Below are positions 24,327-32,899 of a stretch of 62,321 nt of DNA, one piece after another (position 1 is the stretch's first letter; each line of letters starts with the position of its first letter). The notes beneath the pieces are model-generated. The model was not told the origin of the DNA. It did no database searches and saw only the letters and a list, made by a program, of their open reading frames with translations. This DNA is from Pseudobdellovibrionaceae bacterium (GTDB lineage Bacteria > Bdellovibrionota > Bdellovibrionia > Bdellovibrionales > JAMPXM01). The position numbers and the translations under genes are program-made. Location of the stretch: positions 1-62,321 of the forward strand of contig CANHQR010000016.1 of the NCBI GenBank assembly GCA_947462815.1, written 5' to 3'.

Positions 24327-24956
24327 ATGATGATCTTTGAGCGCCTGGATCGAGGACTATTTTCGGTCGATATTGGGAACTTGCGAAAGTTTGTTCTCGA
24401 CGAAGTCTTGCCGCAGGCCGGCCCGCCGACCATGCTCGGGCAGTACTTCGGCGGCTGGTCGGTGTGGTCATCCAATGGTGAGATCCAAGACGGCTGGCAA
24501 AGGGGCGAGCTCCGTTACGCGGCGACCACTCCCGAACAGCGCCAAAGTTTAGAAATCCAAAGCGGAATTCTGCCTTCCAGAGCTTATCGCGTGCCGACGC
24601 CGATTTGTCGAGGTCCCTTGGCCGACGCCATGATGCAGATTCGAGCATTGGGTCTCGAGCCTTCGCGCGCTCGCTTGTCTTTGCTCAAGGCGCAGGGCCG
24701 ATCCACACGGCATCGAGATGCGCAGGATGACGAGTACTGCGTGCGACTGCATGTCCCGATCATGACGTCCGAGGCCGCCGTGTTCGCTTGTGACGAAGGG
24801 GAGGCCCACTTGCCGGCCGACGGCTCCGCTTACTTGCTGGCCGTCAATCGCTGGCACCAAGTCTTCAATCGCGCCGACACAGATCGACTTCACTTGATTA
24901 TGAATGTCGTGGATCGGCCGGGTGTTTCTCGCTTTCATCGGTGGGAGCCTCGATGA
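24327..24956 (+). CDS. Asp/Asn-hydroxylase-like (proline cis-4-hydroxylase-type) Fe(II)/2-oxoglutarate oxygenase
   Basis: 209 residues from ATG 24327, with GGAG upstream; an in-frame GTG at 24255 lies inside the divergent gene and is less likely. The C-terminal half has the jelly-roll pattern of the Asp_Arg_Hydrox family: RHRDAQDDEYCVRLHVPI (first His and Asp ligands, HxD), a DEGEAHLPADGSAYLL strand pair, VNRWHQVFN (second His ligand), and DRLHLIMNVVD (2-oxoglutarate-binding Arg). Enzymes of this fold hydroxylate Asp/Asn side chains or free proline. It is coupled by ATGA overlap to an ATP-grasp ligase, so the hydroxylated product is probably an amino acid or peptide used by the ligase. Confidence 0.72.
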   Translation: MMIFERLDRGLFSVDIGNLRKFVLDEVLPQAGPPTMLGQYFGGWSVWSSNGEIQDGWQRGELRYAATTPEQRQSLEIQSGILPSRAYRVPTPICRGPLADAMMQIRALGLEPSRARLSLLKAQGRSTRHRDAQDDEYCVRLHVPIMTSEAAVFACDEGEAHLPADGSAYLLAVNRWHQVFNRADTDRLHLIMNVVDRPGVSRFHRWEPR

Positions 24957-26242
24957 TCTTACTCTTGCAATCTCACACTTGGTTCGACGCCTATCGATAC
25001 TTCACCCTCAAGCGCTATGCGGCGCAGTGGGGTGTGCGTCTCATCAATGTCGTCGAAGCCGGCACGGCGAGCTATCGCGATTTGGATGACACTTCGGCCA
25101 TCCAACGGATCGAAGTGGGAATTCTCTCGACGGACGTTATCCTCGCAGCCTTAGAAAAGCGCGGCCTACGGCCCGCGGATCTGCGTTGGGTGGTTTCGCC
25201 CTCCGAAAATTTGACGAAGCTTGCCGGGAAAATTTCGGAACGCCTTGGATTAGTGGGGCCATCGGCCGAGTCGGCTGAGCTAGGTCTCGACAAAGCGGCT
25301 TTGCGAGAGTTCTGTCAAAAGCGGGGATTGGGTGGTTTGCCGAGCTGGAGCGCTCAGCCGGGTCCCAGCTCTCCCTCCGAGGGCGAAGCTTGGGAGCGCG
25401 AACTTCGCCAAGCTTCGAACGGCGAGTTGATTGTCAAACCACGACGTGGCCGCGGCGGATTTCAAAAGCAGCCTTGGCACTATCAGATCTTTCGAGATGC
25501 CGAGGCGCTCATCCGCTCGGACGCTTGGGCGCAGATGTTGGCGATTGGCGAGTGGCATGTCGAGGAGTACCGTTCCTCAGCAGAGCGACCTGCCTGGGAC
25601 GTGCATGTCGACTTCGGTGCATCAGACTATGAGATTTTTTTGACGGCGCAGACCTGGTGCTCCGCCCATGATCCTCGGATCGTGATTTCGGAAGGGCACG
25701 TGGCCATGCCGCCTGAGCTTTTGGCTTGTGTCGAACGACATGTGCAAGAGATCTGGCGGGCTGGTTATCGGCGGCATTTGGGCAATCTCCAATTCGTCGA
25801 AACCGCACATCGCTCCGGTCGCTCTGGCTCCGGCGCGCAAGGCCCGCTTCACCTCATGGATTTCAACACGCGCATGGCGGGAGTTTTGGCCTTGCTCGAA
25901 GAAGGCATGTGCCCAGATCTCGAGAAGAGGGCGGTGGAGATGTACGCCTTGGGGCGACCGCGACGCCCACTGAACTGGCGTTACACGCATTATCGGAAAG
26001 GGCCCTTGCCCGTTCTGGCGGGTCGCCGTTTGAAGTCGTCCAAGTGGCCGAGCCTCCAAGATGAGCGCCGTCACCACTATCTGCTGAAATATGAGGAGAA
26101 TTTGCGCAAAGGCGAAGTGACGCCCGACGTGATTCACTCTCTGCAACCCAAACCGCAAGTGGCCGCGCTTGGAAATAGCCTGCAAGAAGTCCGTTCGCGG
26201 CTTGACGAGTTTTGGCGCGACTGTTTGTTTGAGTACGATTAA
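24953..26242 (+). CDS. ATP-grasp ligase
   Basis: 429 residues from the ATG at 24953, which overlaps the oxygenase stop (ATGA). The N-terminal alpha/beta domain is followed by the ATP-grasp core: GELIVKPRRGRGGFQK (phosphate-binding Lys and Gly-rich loop), a WHVEEYR strand giving the adenine-contacting Glu, and LHLMDFNTRMAG (metal-binding DxNxR). ATP-grasp enzymes join a carboxylate to an amine, thiol or similar via an acyl phosphate. A pronounced Arg/Lys-rich C-terminus (residues 340-380) is unusual. It is the only evident ligase of the locus and would form the amide bond of the product. The substrate is unknown. Confidence 0.78.
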   Translation: MILLLQSHTWFDAYRYFTLKRYAAQWGVRLINVVEAGTASYRDLDDTSAIQRIEVGILSTDVILAALEKRGLRPADLRWVVSPSENLTKLAGKISERLGLVGPSAESAELGLDKAALREFCQKRGLGGLPSWSAQPGPSSPSEGEAWERELRQASNGELIVKPRRGRGGFQKQPWHYQIFRDAEALIRSDAWAQMLAIGEWHVEEYRSSAERPAWDVHVDFGASDYEIFLTAQTWCSAHDPRIVISEGHVAMPPELLACVERHVQEIWRAGYRRHLGNLQFVETAHRSGRSGSGAQGPLHLMDFNTRMAGVLALLEEGMCPDLEKRAVEMYALGRPRRPLNWRYTHYRKGPLPVLAGRRLKSSKWPSLQDERRHHYLLKYEENLRKGEVTPDVIHSLQPKPQVAALGNSLQEVRSRLDEFWRDCLFEYD

Positions 26243-26264
26243 TCGCACTCTGGAGGAACAGGAT

Positions 26265-26564
26265 ATGGGCAGAGAGTTTATCAGTTTTCTTAAAAACTAT
26301 GGCGTGGTGGGCTTGGCCATCGCGGTGATCATCGGCGGTAAATTGAACTCTTTGGTCGATGCCGTCGTGAAAGAGCTGTTGATGCCTTTTGTCGGTTTAC
26401 TCCTGCCGAGCGGCGACTGGCGCAACCTCGCCTTCACTGTGGGCGAGACGAAGTTTGGTGTTGGCCCAGTGCTTGCGGCGGGAATCGATTTTCTCATCGT
26501 GGCGGCCGTCGTTTTTGTGATCGCCAAAAAAGTGTTGCGCGAAGAAGCCGTCAGCAAAAAATAA
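26265..26564 (+). CDS. mscL: large-conductance mechanosensitive channel MscL
   Basis: 99 residues, with a strong GGAGGAAC Shine-Dalgarno before the ATG. The first helix, VVGLAIAVIIGGKLNSLVDAVVKELLMP, is the MscL pore-lining signature. The second membrane helix is AAGIDFLIVAAVVFVIAKKV, and the charged C-terminal helix is cut short. The family averages about 130 residues; the periplasmic loop and C-terminal helical bundle are both short here. It releases osmolytes upon sudden drops in osmolarity at the inner membrane. It follows the ATP-grasp gene by 22 bp and could be read through from it. Confidence 0.85.
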   Translation: MGREFISFLKNYGVVGLAIAVIIGGKLNSLVDAVVKELLMPFVGLLLPSGDWRNLAFTVGETKFGVGPVLAAGIDFLIVAAVVFVIAKKVLREEAVSKK

Positions 26565-26676
26565 TTCGATACGATGAGTTTTGCTTCGGGCCTTCTGCTC
26601 TCGAATCCTCTTTTGAGCGAAGTCGACGGGTCCGGACACGGTCGGGATAATTTGATAGTTCAAATCTGATAAAAAC

Positions 26677-26718
26677 GACGAGTGAGAAATGACGAGTCAG
26701 AAACGAAGAGTGAGGAAG
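26677..26718 (+). repeat. three imperfect 14-bp tandem repeats in the DUF481 leader
   Basis: The units GACGAGTGAGAAAT, GACGAGTCAGAAAC and GAAGAGTGAGGAAG follow one another directly upstream of the chosen start at 26737. They belong to a recurrent pattern of short tandem duplications between genes in this window. Confidence 0.75.
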
Positions 26719-26736
26719 TTGACCGTGAAGAAGTTG

Positions 26737-27534
26737 ATGAAGAGTTTTGAAGTGAAAATGCCGAAAACCTCAGCAGCCATGATGGCTCTTATCTTGAGCC
26801 TGACAATGGTGGCTTCGCCTGTGATGGCCAACGAATCCGCAGCGCCCGCAATGGCCGCTGAATCGGCGGCCCCTGCAGCTCCTCGATCTTGGGAAGGCAC
26901 CATGGAAGTGAGCTCCATCGTGACCAACGGTAACACGCGCAACCAAACCTCCGGTGTCGCCGCAGATGTCTTATTCAAAAAGTTTGATCCTTGGGAAATG
27001 AAGCTGAAGGCGAAGTATTTGACGACGATTTCTCAGGACGTGCGCACGGCGGAGAGCTTTGAGTCCACGGCGCGGGGTACGCGTAAATTGGATGATTGGT
27101 TTGATGTGTTCGCCGAAGGCGCCTATCTGAAGAATACCTTTGCCGGTGTCGAGGAGCGAACGACCAGCACGGTGGGTGCCGGTTACTTCCTCATGAAGAG
27201 TGATTTGCAAGAGCTCAAAACCGAACTCGCAGCCGGATACACGCATGAAGAGCGCGTGGATCGATCGAAGCTGGGCTTCGGCTCGGGACAAGTTGCCGCG
27301 ATCTACAAGTGGAAGATTTCACCGACAGCAGACTTTTCGCATGAGACGCGCTACACGCCAAACTTTAAGGTGAGCGAAGACTGGCGTTTGACATCGGAAA
27401 CCTCGCTGTCTGCAGCGATCACGTCCATGTTCTCTTCGAAGCTATCGTACAAATATGAGCACGTGAATTTGCCGCCCGCGGGCAAGATCAAAGGCGACAC
27501 GACCACGACAGTTTCGATTCTTGCGAAGTTTTGA
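26737..27534 (+). CDS. DUF481 (YdiY-like) outer-membrane beta-barrel protein
   Basis: About 265 residues from the ATG at 26737; an earlier ATG at 26689 lies within the tandem repeats. The signal peptide ends at VMANESAA, and an Ala/Pro/Glu-rich linker follows. The body is composed of amphipathic beta strands with alternating aromatic and polar residues and ends in TTTTVSILAKF, a C-terminal aromatic typical of outer-membrane barrels. VSSIVTNGNTRNQT at the start matches DUF481, which contains salt-inducible outer-membrane proteins of unknown function. It overlaps the EamA gene start by 1 bp. Confidence 0.8.
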   Translation: MKSFEVKMPKTSAAMMALILSLTMVASPVMANESAAPAMAAESAAPAAPRSWEGTMEVSSIVTNGNTRNQTSGVAADVLFKKFDPWEMKLKAKYLTTISQDVRTAESFESTARGTRKLDDWFDVFAEGAYLKNTFAGVEERTTSTVGAGYFLMKSDLQELKTELAAGYTHEERVDRSKLGFGSGQVAAIYKWKISPTADFSHETRYTPNFKVSEDWRLTSETSLSAAITSMFSSKLSYKYEHVNLPPAGKIKGDTTTTVSILAKF

Positions 27535-28439
27535 TGAGTCTGTTGATCGTCGCTCTCTCCGCTCTCGGTTGGTCGCTCTTTGACTTTTCACGGCGAAAGG
27601 TGGGCGAGGCGCTTTCGCCCGTGCCCGCCGTGATCGGCATCATGTTTCTACAGACCTTGGTGAATCTACCATGGTTCAGCCTGCAGGCGCTGCGCGATCA
27701 ATCCGTCGAATGGTGGTGGGCTGCACTGGCCTCGGTCATCTTCAATGCTCTGGCGAACGTGTTGTTTGTCGTCGCGGTGATGCGTGCGCCCTTCACGATG
27801 GCTGTTCCCTTGCTTTCGCTAACCCCCGTATTTTCGGCTCTCGTCGGTTGGATCGGATTTTCGGAGAGCTTGGGGCCTTGGGAAATTGTGGGTCTGGTCA
27901 TCGTGGTGTTGGCCGCCCTCTATTTGGGATGGAGGGGAGAGGCTCGTCGCCTTCAGAGGTCCGAATGGTGGGGCTTAGCCTTTATGACCGTGACCGCCGC
28001 ACTCTGGGCGGTGACGCCATTTTTTGATCGAATTTGCACGCAGTCCGGAGAGGTGGGCGTGGCCACCTATGTGGCAAGTCAGTGTTTAGGCGTCGCTGTC
28101 TTGTTGATTTTAGTTCAGGGAGCTCGCCGACTCTGGAGTCAGGGTTCATCCAAGCCCGAAATCGAAATTTGGCCGAGGGTTCGTACAACACGTTTGGGAG
28201 TGTGGATGGTGGTCGCGGCACTTGCGGCGACTTTGGGGCTCGGCTTTCAGATTCAAGGCGTGCAAATCATGCATGTGGGGAGCTTTGAAGCGATGAAGCG
28301 CGCGCTGACTTTGATGATCAGCCTCGCGCTGGGACGAATTTGGCTGGGAGAAAAGCTGAGTTTCGAGAAACTCGCCGCGGTCGCGGCAATGGCTTTGGGC
28401 GTGGCGCTCGCCAATTCGAGCTTTCACGCTGGGCCGTAA
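27534..28439 (+). CDS. EamA-family (DMT superfamily) transporter
   Basis: 301 residues with ten hydrophobic segments arranged as two five-helix halves, as in drug/metabolite transporters: VMRAPFTMAVPLLSLTPVFSAL in half one, and MKRALTLMISLALGRIWLGE in half two, the latter being the usual EamA end motif. The substrate is unknown. It starts by TGATG overlap with the DUF481 gene, so the two are co-expressed, and it is followed by a hairpin that includes its stop codon. Confidence 0.85.
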   Translation: MSLLIVALSALGWSLFDFSRRKVGEALSPVPAVIGIMFLQTLVNLPWFSLQALRDQSVEWWWAALASVIFNALANVLFVVAVMRAPFTMAVPLLSLTPVFSALVGWIGFSESLGPWEIVGLVIVVLAALYLGWRGEARRLQRSEWWGLAFMTVTAALWAVTPFFDRICTQSGEVGVATYVASQCLGVAVLLILVQGARRLWSQGSSKPEIEIWPRVRTTRLGVWMVVAALAATLGLGFQIQGVQIMHVGSFEAMKRALTLMISLALGRIWLGEKLSFEKLAAVAAMALGVALANSSFHAGP

Positions 28440-28461
28440 GCCTCGTGTTTGGCTACGGCCC
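28431..28461. terminator. hairpin at the 3' end of the EamA gene
   Basis: GGGCCGTAAGCC (28431-28442) pairs with GGCTACGGCCC (28451-28461) with one bulge. It spans the EamA stop codon and lies between convergent genes, so it could serve both. There is no strong T-run, so this is tentative. Confidence 0.45.
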
Positions 28462-28493
28462 AAAACCTTGATTCAACTCACGCCAAGATCTCA

Positions 28494-29498
28494 TCACTTC
28501 GCAGTGCAAGCATGGGGGCGGCCTTCGCAGGGGTGCGGTGCCGGAGGCAATGTGGGCGTCTGGCCCTCTTGCGGCCAATGAGCAAACAAGCCTTCGTTGA
28601 TCTGACCGTTGCCACAGAGGCTGCCCACAAAGACCTGGCCGGTGATGGCCAAATCACGCAGATCTGCCGCCGCGTAGGGCGCAAGAATCGAAGCTGGAAT
28701 TCCGAATGCACCGGAACCGGCGCGAGCCATGCGGAGACTTGAAGCCATCGGGAGGTTGAGCAACACGTCTTGTGGACGCAAGCCACCTTCAAGTTCGAAG
28801 GCCATGTTTTCCAGCACCACGTTGTTGCCGTAGATGGTCAGAATGGTTTTCTGGCCGGCGTTGCCAAAGATTTTCACGACCCGAGTTTGCGCCAGCTGAG
28901 TGGTGTCGGTGGAGTAGTTGCCGTCCCCGTGGCCGTAGCGACGATCGATCACGAGATAACCCTGCTGAGCTCGAACCGGAGTTCTCGCAGCTTCAGCGAA
29001 TTTCTTACTCGTGTCAGCGGCCCACATTTCAAATCGAGCCATGGGCTCAAAGCTTCGACGATCATGCGATGATCGCGCGCCCGTGTGAGCTCGAGAAGCT
29101 GCGATGCTATCAGCGCCCATCACTCCCTCAACGCGACCCGAGTGGAAGCCGATTGGACCTGCCACCGTGAGGGCAGGGCAGTTTCGCATCGACGAGGGAA
29201 GAGCCGCCCGCTCTTGAGGTTGAGCAATAAGAAAATTCGCGAAGCTCACGCCGCGACCAGAGAGTGTGAGTCCGTTGTAGTCCGAAGCCGAGGCTTCAAT
29301 ACCGCCGCGTGAGAAGACGTGCGTAAACTCAGGCTGCAGGCGGCAGCCCTGGAAGTTGGCTTGCCCTTGGGGGCGAGTTGCTCCGGCCTCGAAGGCTCCG
29401 AGGGAGAGAAGTCCCATGGTCAGGAGCCCGAGGAATCGGCTCATCGGAGCTGTTGTGGTTTGCGGACGGATCGAGCCAGCGTAAGAAATGGGCGGCAT
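28494..29498 (-). CDS. exported choice-of-anchor-A (CAA) domain protein
   Basis: 334 residues. A GAGAGG Shine-Dalgarno supports the start at 29498, giving a signal peptide with an extended N-region (hydrophobic part FLGLLTMGLLSLGAFEAGA). The body shows the CAA-type architecture: an opening SFANFLIAQP, central beta-helix-like strands (TILTIYGNNVVLENMAF), and the closing pattern FGIPASILAPYAAADL with TGQVFVGSLCGNGQIN, which matches the family's API-AP-A-x-ITG-x-VxGS-L ending. CAA domains occur in secreted adhesin-like or exosortase-linked proteins. There is no C-terminal anchor; it ends in a Pro/Cys-rich tail. It probably sits at the cell surface. Confidence 0.6.
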   Translation of the reverse strand: MPPISYAGSIRPQTTTAPMSRFLGLLTMGLLSLGAFEAGATRPQGQANFQGCRLQPEFTHVFSRGGIEASASDYNGLTLSGRGVSFANFLIAQPQERAALPSSMRNCPALTVAGPIGFHSGRVEGVMGADSIAASRAHTGARSSHDRRSFEPMARFEMWAADTSKKFAEAARTPVRAQQGYLVIDRRYGHGDGNYSTDTTQLAQTRVVKIFGNAGQKTILTIYGNNVVLENMAFELEGGLRPQDVLLNLPMASSLRMARAGSGAFGIPASILAPYAAADLRDLAITGQVFVGSLCGNGQINEGLFAHWPQEGQTPTLPPAPHPCEGRPHACTAK

Positions 29499-29917
29499 GA
29501 CGAGAACCTCTCGAATTGATCACAGGGGATTTGGCCCTCGGGATCTTGGCTTGGGGACGGGACGAACAAAATTGAAAGCGGAGTTTAACGCAAGATGCAA
29601 TGGCCGACTAGCGCGTTGGTGTGCTTGAGAAATGCTTGCGGGGTGGGTCACAATTTGGCACCTCAGGAAAGAAGGGCCGTTATTCGCTCGGCGCGCCCGG
29701 TTCCTCCGAGAAGGCGCGAATTGAGTGGGGAATCTTGAAGCGTGAGAGTTGAGCCGTGCGAAGTATGGACGAATTGAAAATGAGTCGTGTTGGAAATTCA
29801 TGATCAAAAGGGGTGTCGATTGTGGGCGTTCAAAATGAAGATCAACGAAGCATGAATCAAGTTGAAGCCGGTCTGTTCCCGCGACAAGACGAGGTGGCTC
29901 TCCACGTTGAGGGACTC
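29499..29917. other. divergent upstream region of the CAA-protein and pip genes
   Basis: No gene or RNA is recognised. The right part is AT-richer (around 29770-29815), consistent with a pip promoter, but no convincing hexamer pair is visible. In-frame ATG and GTG codons upstream of 29918 exist but lack Shine-Dalgarno sequences. Confidence 0.4.
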
Positions 29918-30865
29918 ATGTATCCTCCCCTCGAGGCTTATAAATCCGGATATTTTCGCGTCAGCGACCTTCACGAGTTGTATGTGGAGGAAGCCGGCAA
30001 TCCCAACGGGCAGCCTGTTGTGTTTTTACATGGCGGACCGGGAGCGGGCTTCTCAGCCTTGCATCGTCGGCTCTTTGATCCTCAGCACTATCGAATCATT
30101 TTGTTCGATCAGCGAGGCGCCGGTAAATCGAGGCCCCACGCCGAGCTTCGTGACAACACCACATGGGACTTAGTTTCTGACCTCGAGAAGCTTCGCGAGT
30201 CTCTGGGTGTTAAGAAGTGGATGGTGTTTGGCGGCTCTTGGGGATCGACCTTGGCGCTCGCCTACGCGCAGACGCACCCTCAGCGAGTTTCACATCTCAT
30301 CTTGCGGGGCATCTTTCTTTGTCGTGAGCAGGAGATTCGTTGGTTCTATCAAGAGGGAGCGCACTGGATTTTTCCAGAGATTTGGCAGAAGTATTTGGCG
30401 CCCATTCCCGAGGCCGAGCGCGGCGATCTTCTCAAAGCCTTTTATGCGCGACTCACACATACGGACGAGAAGGTTCGGCTCGAGGCTGCGAAGGCTTGGT
30501 CGGGTTGGGAGGGGGCGACGGTGCATTTGATTCCTCACCCCAAGACCTACGCCAAGTTCACGGGTGATCAAATGGCGGTCGCCTTGGCGAGAATTGAATG
30601 TCACTACTTCATGCACCGCTGTTGGTTCGAAACTGATGATCAGCTCCTGCGCCAGGCGCCTCGACTGCGTGAGATTCCCTCGGTCATTATCCATGGTCGA
30701 TATGATGTGGTTTGTCCGGTCAAGAATGCTTTCGATCTGCATGCAGTGTGGCCTGAGGCCGAGCTGAAAATCGTGCCCGATGCGGGACATGCGGTCGACG
30801 AGCCTGGAATCCTGCGTGAGTTGCTCGCAGCCACAGAAAAATTCAAGCATCGGCTCTATGCTTGA
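29918..30865 (+). CDS. pip: proline iminopeptidase
   Basis: 315 residues from ATG 29918 (MYPPLEAYKSG), chosen because family members begin this way and a GAGGG Shine-Dalgarno lies 4 bp upstream. Alpha/beta-hydrolase motifs are HGGPGAG (oxyanion region), DQRGAGKS, and the nucleophile elbow GGSWGSTLAL. Asp is in GRYDVVCP and His in DAGHAVDE; together with Ser they form the catalytic triad. The enzyme removes N-terminal proline from peptides in the cytosol. It is monocistronic, with a hairpin over its stop codon. Confidence 0.93.
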   Translation: MYPPLEAYKSGYFRVSDLHELYVEEAGNPNGQPVVFLHGGPGAGFSALHRRLFDPQHYRIILFDQRGAGKSRPHAELRDNTTWDLVSDLEKLRESLGVKKWMVFGGSWGSTLALAYAQTHPQRVSHLILRGIFLCREQEIRWFYQEGAHWIFPEIWQKYLAPIPEAERGDLLKAFYARLTHTDEKVRLEAAKAWSGWEGATVHLIPHPKTYAKFTGDQMAVALARIECHYFMHRCWFETDDQLLRQAPRLREIPSVIIHGRYDVVCPVKNAFDLHAVWPEAELKIVPDAGHAVDEPGILRELLAATEKFKHRLYA

Positions 30866-30868
30866 ATT
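30840..30868 (+). terminator. 11-bp perfect hairpin across the pip stop codon
   Basis: AATTCAAGCAT (30840-30850) and ATGCTTGAATT (30858-30868) are exact complements with a 7-base loop. No T-run follows. It is probably a 3'-end hairpin; the following 30 bp repeat CTTGAAT fragments. Confidence 0.45.
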
Positions 30869-31040
30869 CTTGAATCGGTGATTCATTTTCGGAGGCTTGA
30901 ATTCGCGATTTGATTTGATGGCTTGATGGGACGTGCGGCTCGGATCGCGGCGATTTATGTGAGTCGATGAGCTTTCAACAAATGCGAACGCCATGGCGTT
31001 CGCTCGGGAATTCGTTTTTGGAGGATTTGTTTCGGCGATC

Positions 31041-31706
31041 TTAATAGCCGGCGTAGGGATCGGGAACATTCCGACCCGTCAACTGTTTGAAGGCCGACGT
31101 GACGCCCGCGAAGTTTGAACCTTCGCGACGCTGTTCGGGTGTTGATGTGCTCTTATCGAAATCCCAAAACTCCACCGTCTGATAGCGTGACGTCGAGTTT
31201 TTCTTTTGTGCTTCGATCAGGACGACAGCCTTCGCGCAGTAAATGTCGCCGCAAATGCCTTGCATGATGTAAACGCTGTCCTCTTTTTCATCGTAGATCG
31301 AGTCCGATACGATCGGATTTGTATTCGGAAAAACCATCATATGAAGTTCTCGACCGCCATGCTGGACTACGGCGTACAGTCCCCACGCGGGCTCATCGTC
31401 GGTTCCCGCAAAAAAGCGCCGAACTGAGTTGACCTTCAAATTGGAAGCCGAAACTTCGCCCGTATAACCTTCGCGTGTTGTCTGAGCCGCTCCTCGGGCC
31501 GTGCCGTTGGGCTCGGCGCCTCGAAGAGTTCCGGCCGGCGTGAGCTTTGAACAAGCCATAGTGGAGAAGATCGTCGCGAAGGCGAAGCCAATCGACAACG
31601 AAAAGAGAGCTGCCCGTTTCCACGGGTGATGTGGCCGATGCGAATTTGGAGAGGGTGCCGCGAGGAATTCACGTTGGGAACTCATGTTGAACTTGTAAAT
31701 GTGCAT
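31041..31706 (-). CDS. predicted lipoprotein of unknown function
   Basis: 221 residues from the ATG at 31706, which has a strong GGAGG Shine-Dalgarno. The signal region is unusual: about 30 polar residues precede the hydrophobic stretch FSLSIGFAFATIFSTMAC, where STMAC is an acceptable lipobox-like site. The mature part has beta-rich segments (EPAWGLYAVVQHGGRELHMM) and a CGDIYC pair likely forming a disulfide. I do not recognise the family. It is expected in the periplasm or outer membrane. Confidence 0.6.
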   Translation of the reverse strand: MHIYKFNMSSQREFLAAPSPNSHRPHHPWKRAALFSLSIGFAFATIFSTMACSKLTPAGTLRGAEPNGTARGAAQTTREGYTGEVSASNLKVNSVRRFFAGTDDEPAWGLYAVVQHGGRELHMMVFPNTNPIVSDSIYDEKEDSVYIMQGICGDIYCAKAVVLIEAQKKNSTSRYQTVEFWDFDKSTSTPEQRREGSNFAGVTSAFKQLTGRNVPDPYAGY

Positions 31707-31903
31707 GGTGGTCCTCCACAAAATTGGCGATCAACTCTCGATGGAGCAAGATGCGCTCCGCTCCATTTGGAACTGAGGTGCAATAAAGTGAAAATGGCCG
31801 ACTTTCCGAGCTCAAATTTGTCACTGGGGGCGGCGTGGAGGGGAACAGTCGGGCCAATTCGAGTGCCGGCCCACTATCGAACGGCTCAAACTGGTTGGGC
31901 CAT

Positions 31904-32809
31904 CTAGCGGCGGTCGACCTCAGTCAGTGGTGGCACTTGGGCCACGGAAGGCGTCGCCGTCACGGCCTCAGCGGAGCGAGAACGAGCCGTCCAGCGCGAG
32001 GTGAGGATCGCGCTCAAGGTGATGACCACCATTCCCAGTGCCGAAAGATGATCAATGTGTTCATCATACAGCAAGTAGCCGATCAGAGCGGCGTAGACGA
32101 TTCCCAGGTAGTTGAGGTTAGAGATGTTGGCGGCTTTGTCTTCGGAATAGGCCAGCGTCATAAAGTACTGAGCGATCTGCGTGAACACCCCGATGAAGAC
32201 CAGGACCCCAACTTCCCAGAGTGTGGGATGTACGTAGTGAAAGAGCGTCCAGGGACCGATGATCAAAACGTTCATGAGCGGCAAGTACAGCATGACGGTC
32301 AAAGGCTGATCTTGATGGCGGAGGGCTCGGATCAGCGTATAGGCCATTGCCGAACACATGGCGCTCGCGATCCCGAGCCCCAAATCTAAGGGAGTCACTC
32401 GAGAGTCCACACCTTTGACGAGCATCACGCCGACAAAGGAAAGCGCGAAGAAGAGCCACTGTGTCTTCGTCGCGCTCTCGCGCAGAAAGAAGGTGGCGAG
32501 GATGACCGTTAGAATCGGATGTAGATATTGAATAGTGACCGCGCTGGCCAGCGGCATGGACTGCAGCGTATGAAAATAAAGAATAAGAGCGCCCGTACCC
32601 GCTAGGCCACGAAACACCAACATCAGTCGATTGTTTCCCCATAAGGGAAGGCCGGCGCGACGCACGGCCCACCACGTGAGGAGAAGGCCAATCAATCCGC
32701 GAAAGACGACAATCTCATGAGTGGGGATGCGTGGGATGAATTTGACCGCAGCGTGGACGAACGCGAAGCAGAGACCTGAGACGATCAGATGGCGAACGGC
32801 TGCGGGCAT
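31904..32809 (-). CDS. EamA-family (DMT superfamily) transporter
   Basis: 301 residues, ten hydrophobic helices in two halves. The first half contains VVFRGLIGLLLTWWAV and HTLQSMPLASAVTIQYLHPILTV (typical EamA helices 3-4). The second half contains YFMTLAYSEDKAANISNLNYLGIVYA and a final HLSALGMVVITLSAIL. It exports or imports an unknown metabolite. It is distinct from the EamA protein at 27534-28439, and stands as a single gene. Confidence 0.87.
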   Translation of the reverse strand: MPAAVRHLIVSGLCFAFVHAAVKFIPRIPTHEIVVFRGLIGLLLTWWAVRRAGLPLWGNNRLMLVFRGLAGTGALILYFHTLQSMPLASAVTIQYLHPILTVILATFFLRESATKTQWLFFALSFVGVMLVKGVDSRVTPLDLGLGIASAMCSAMAYTLIRALRHQDQPLTVMLYLPLMNVLIIGPWTLFHYVHPTLWEVGVLVFIGVFTQIAQYFMTLAYSEDKAANISNLNYLGIVYAALIGYLLYDEHIDHLSALGMVVITLSAILTSRWTARSRSAEAVTATPSVAQVPPLTEVDRR

Positions 32810-32899
32810 GGCGTTTAGAGTCTCAAATGGCTTTGAGTCTAAGCAATCGAGAAATGCTCGTCCTTGCCAGGGAGATAGAGTGCGCTTTCGCCAACTGTA

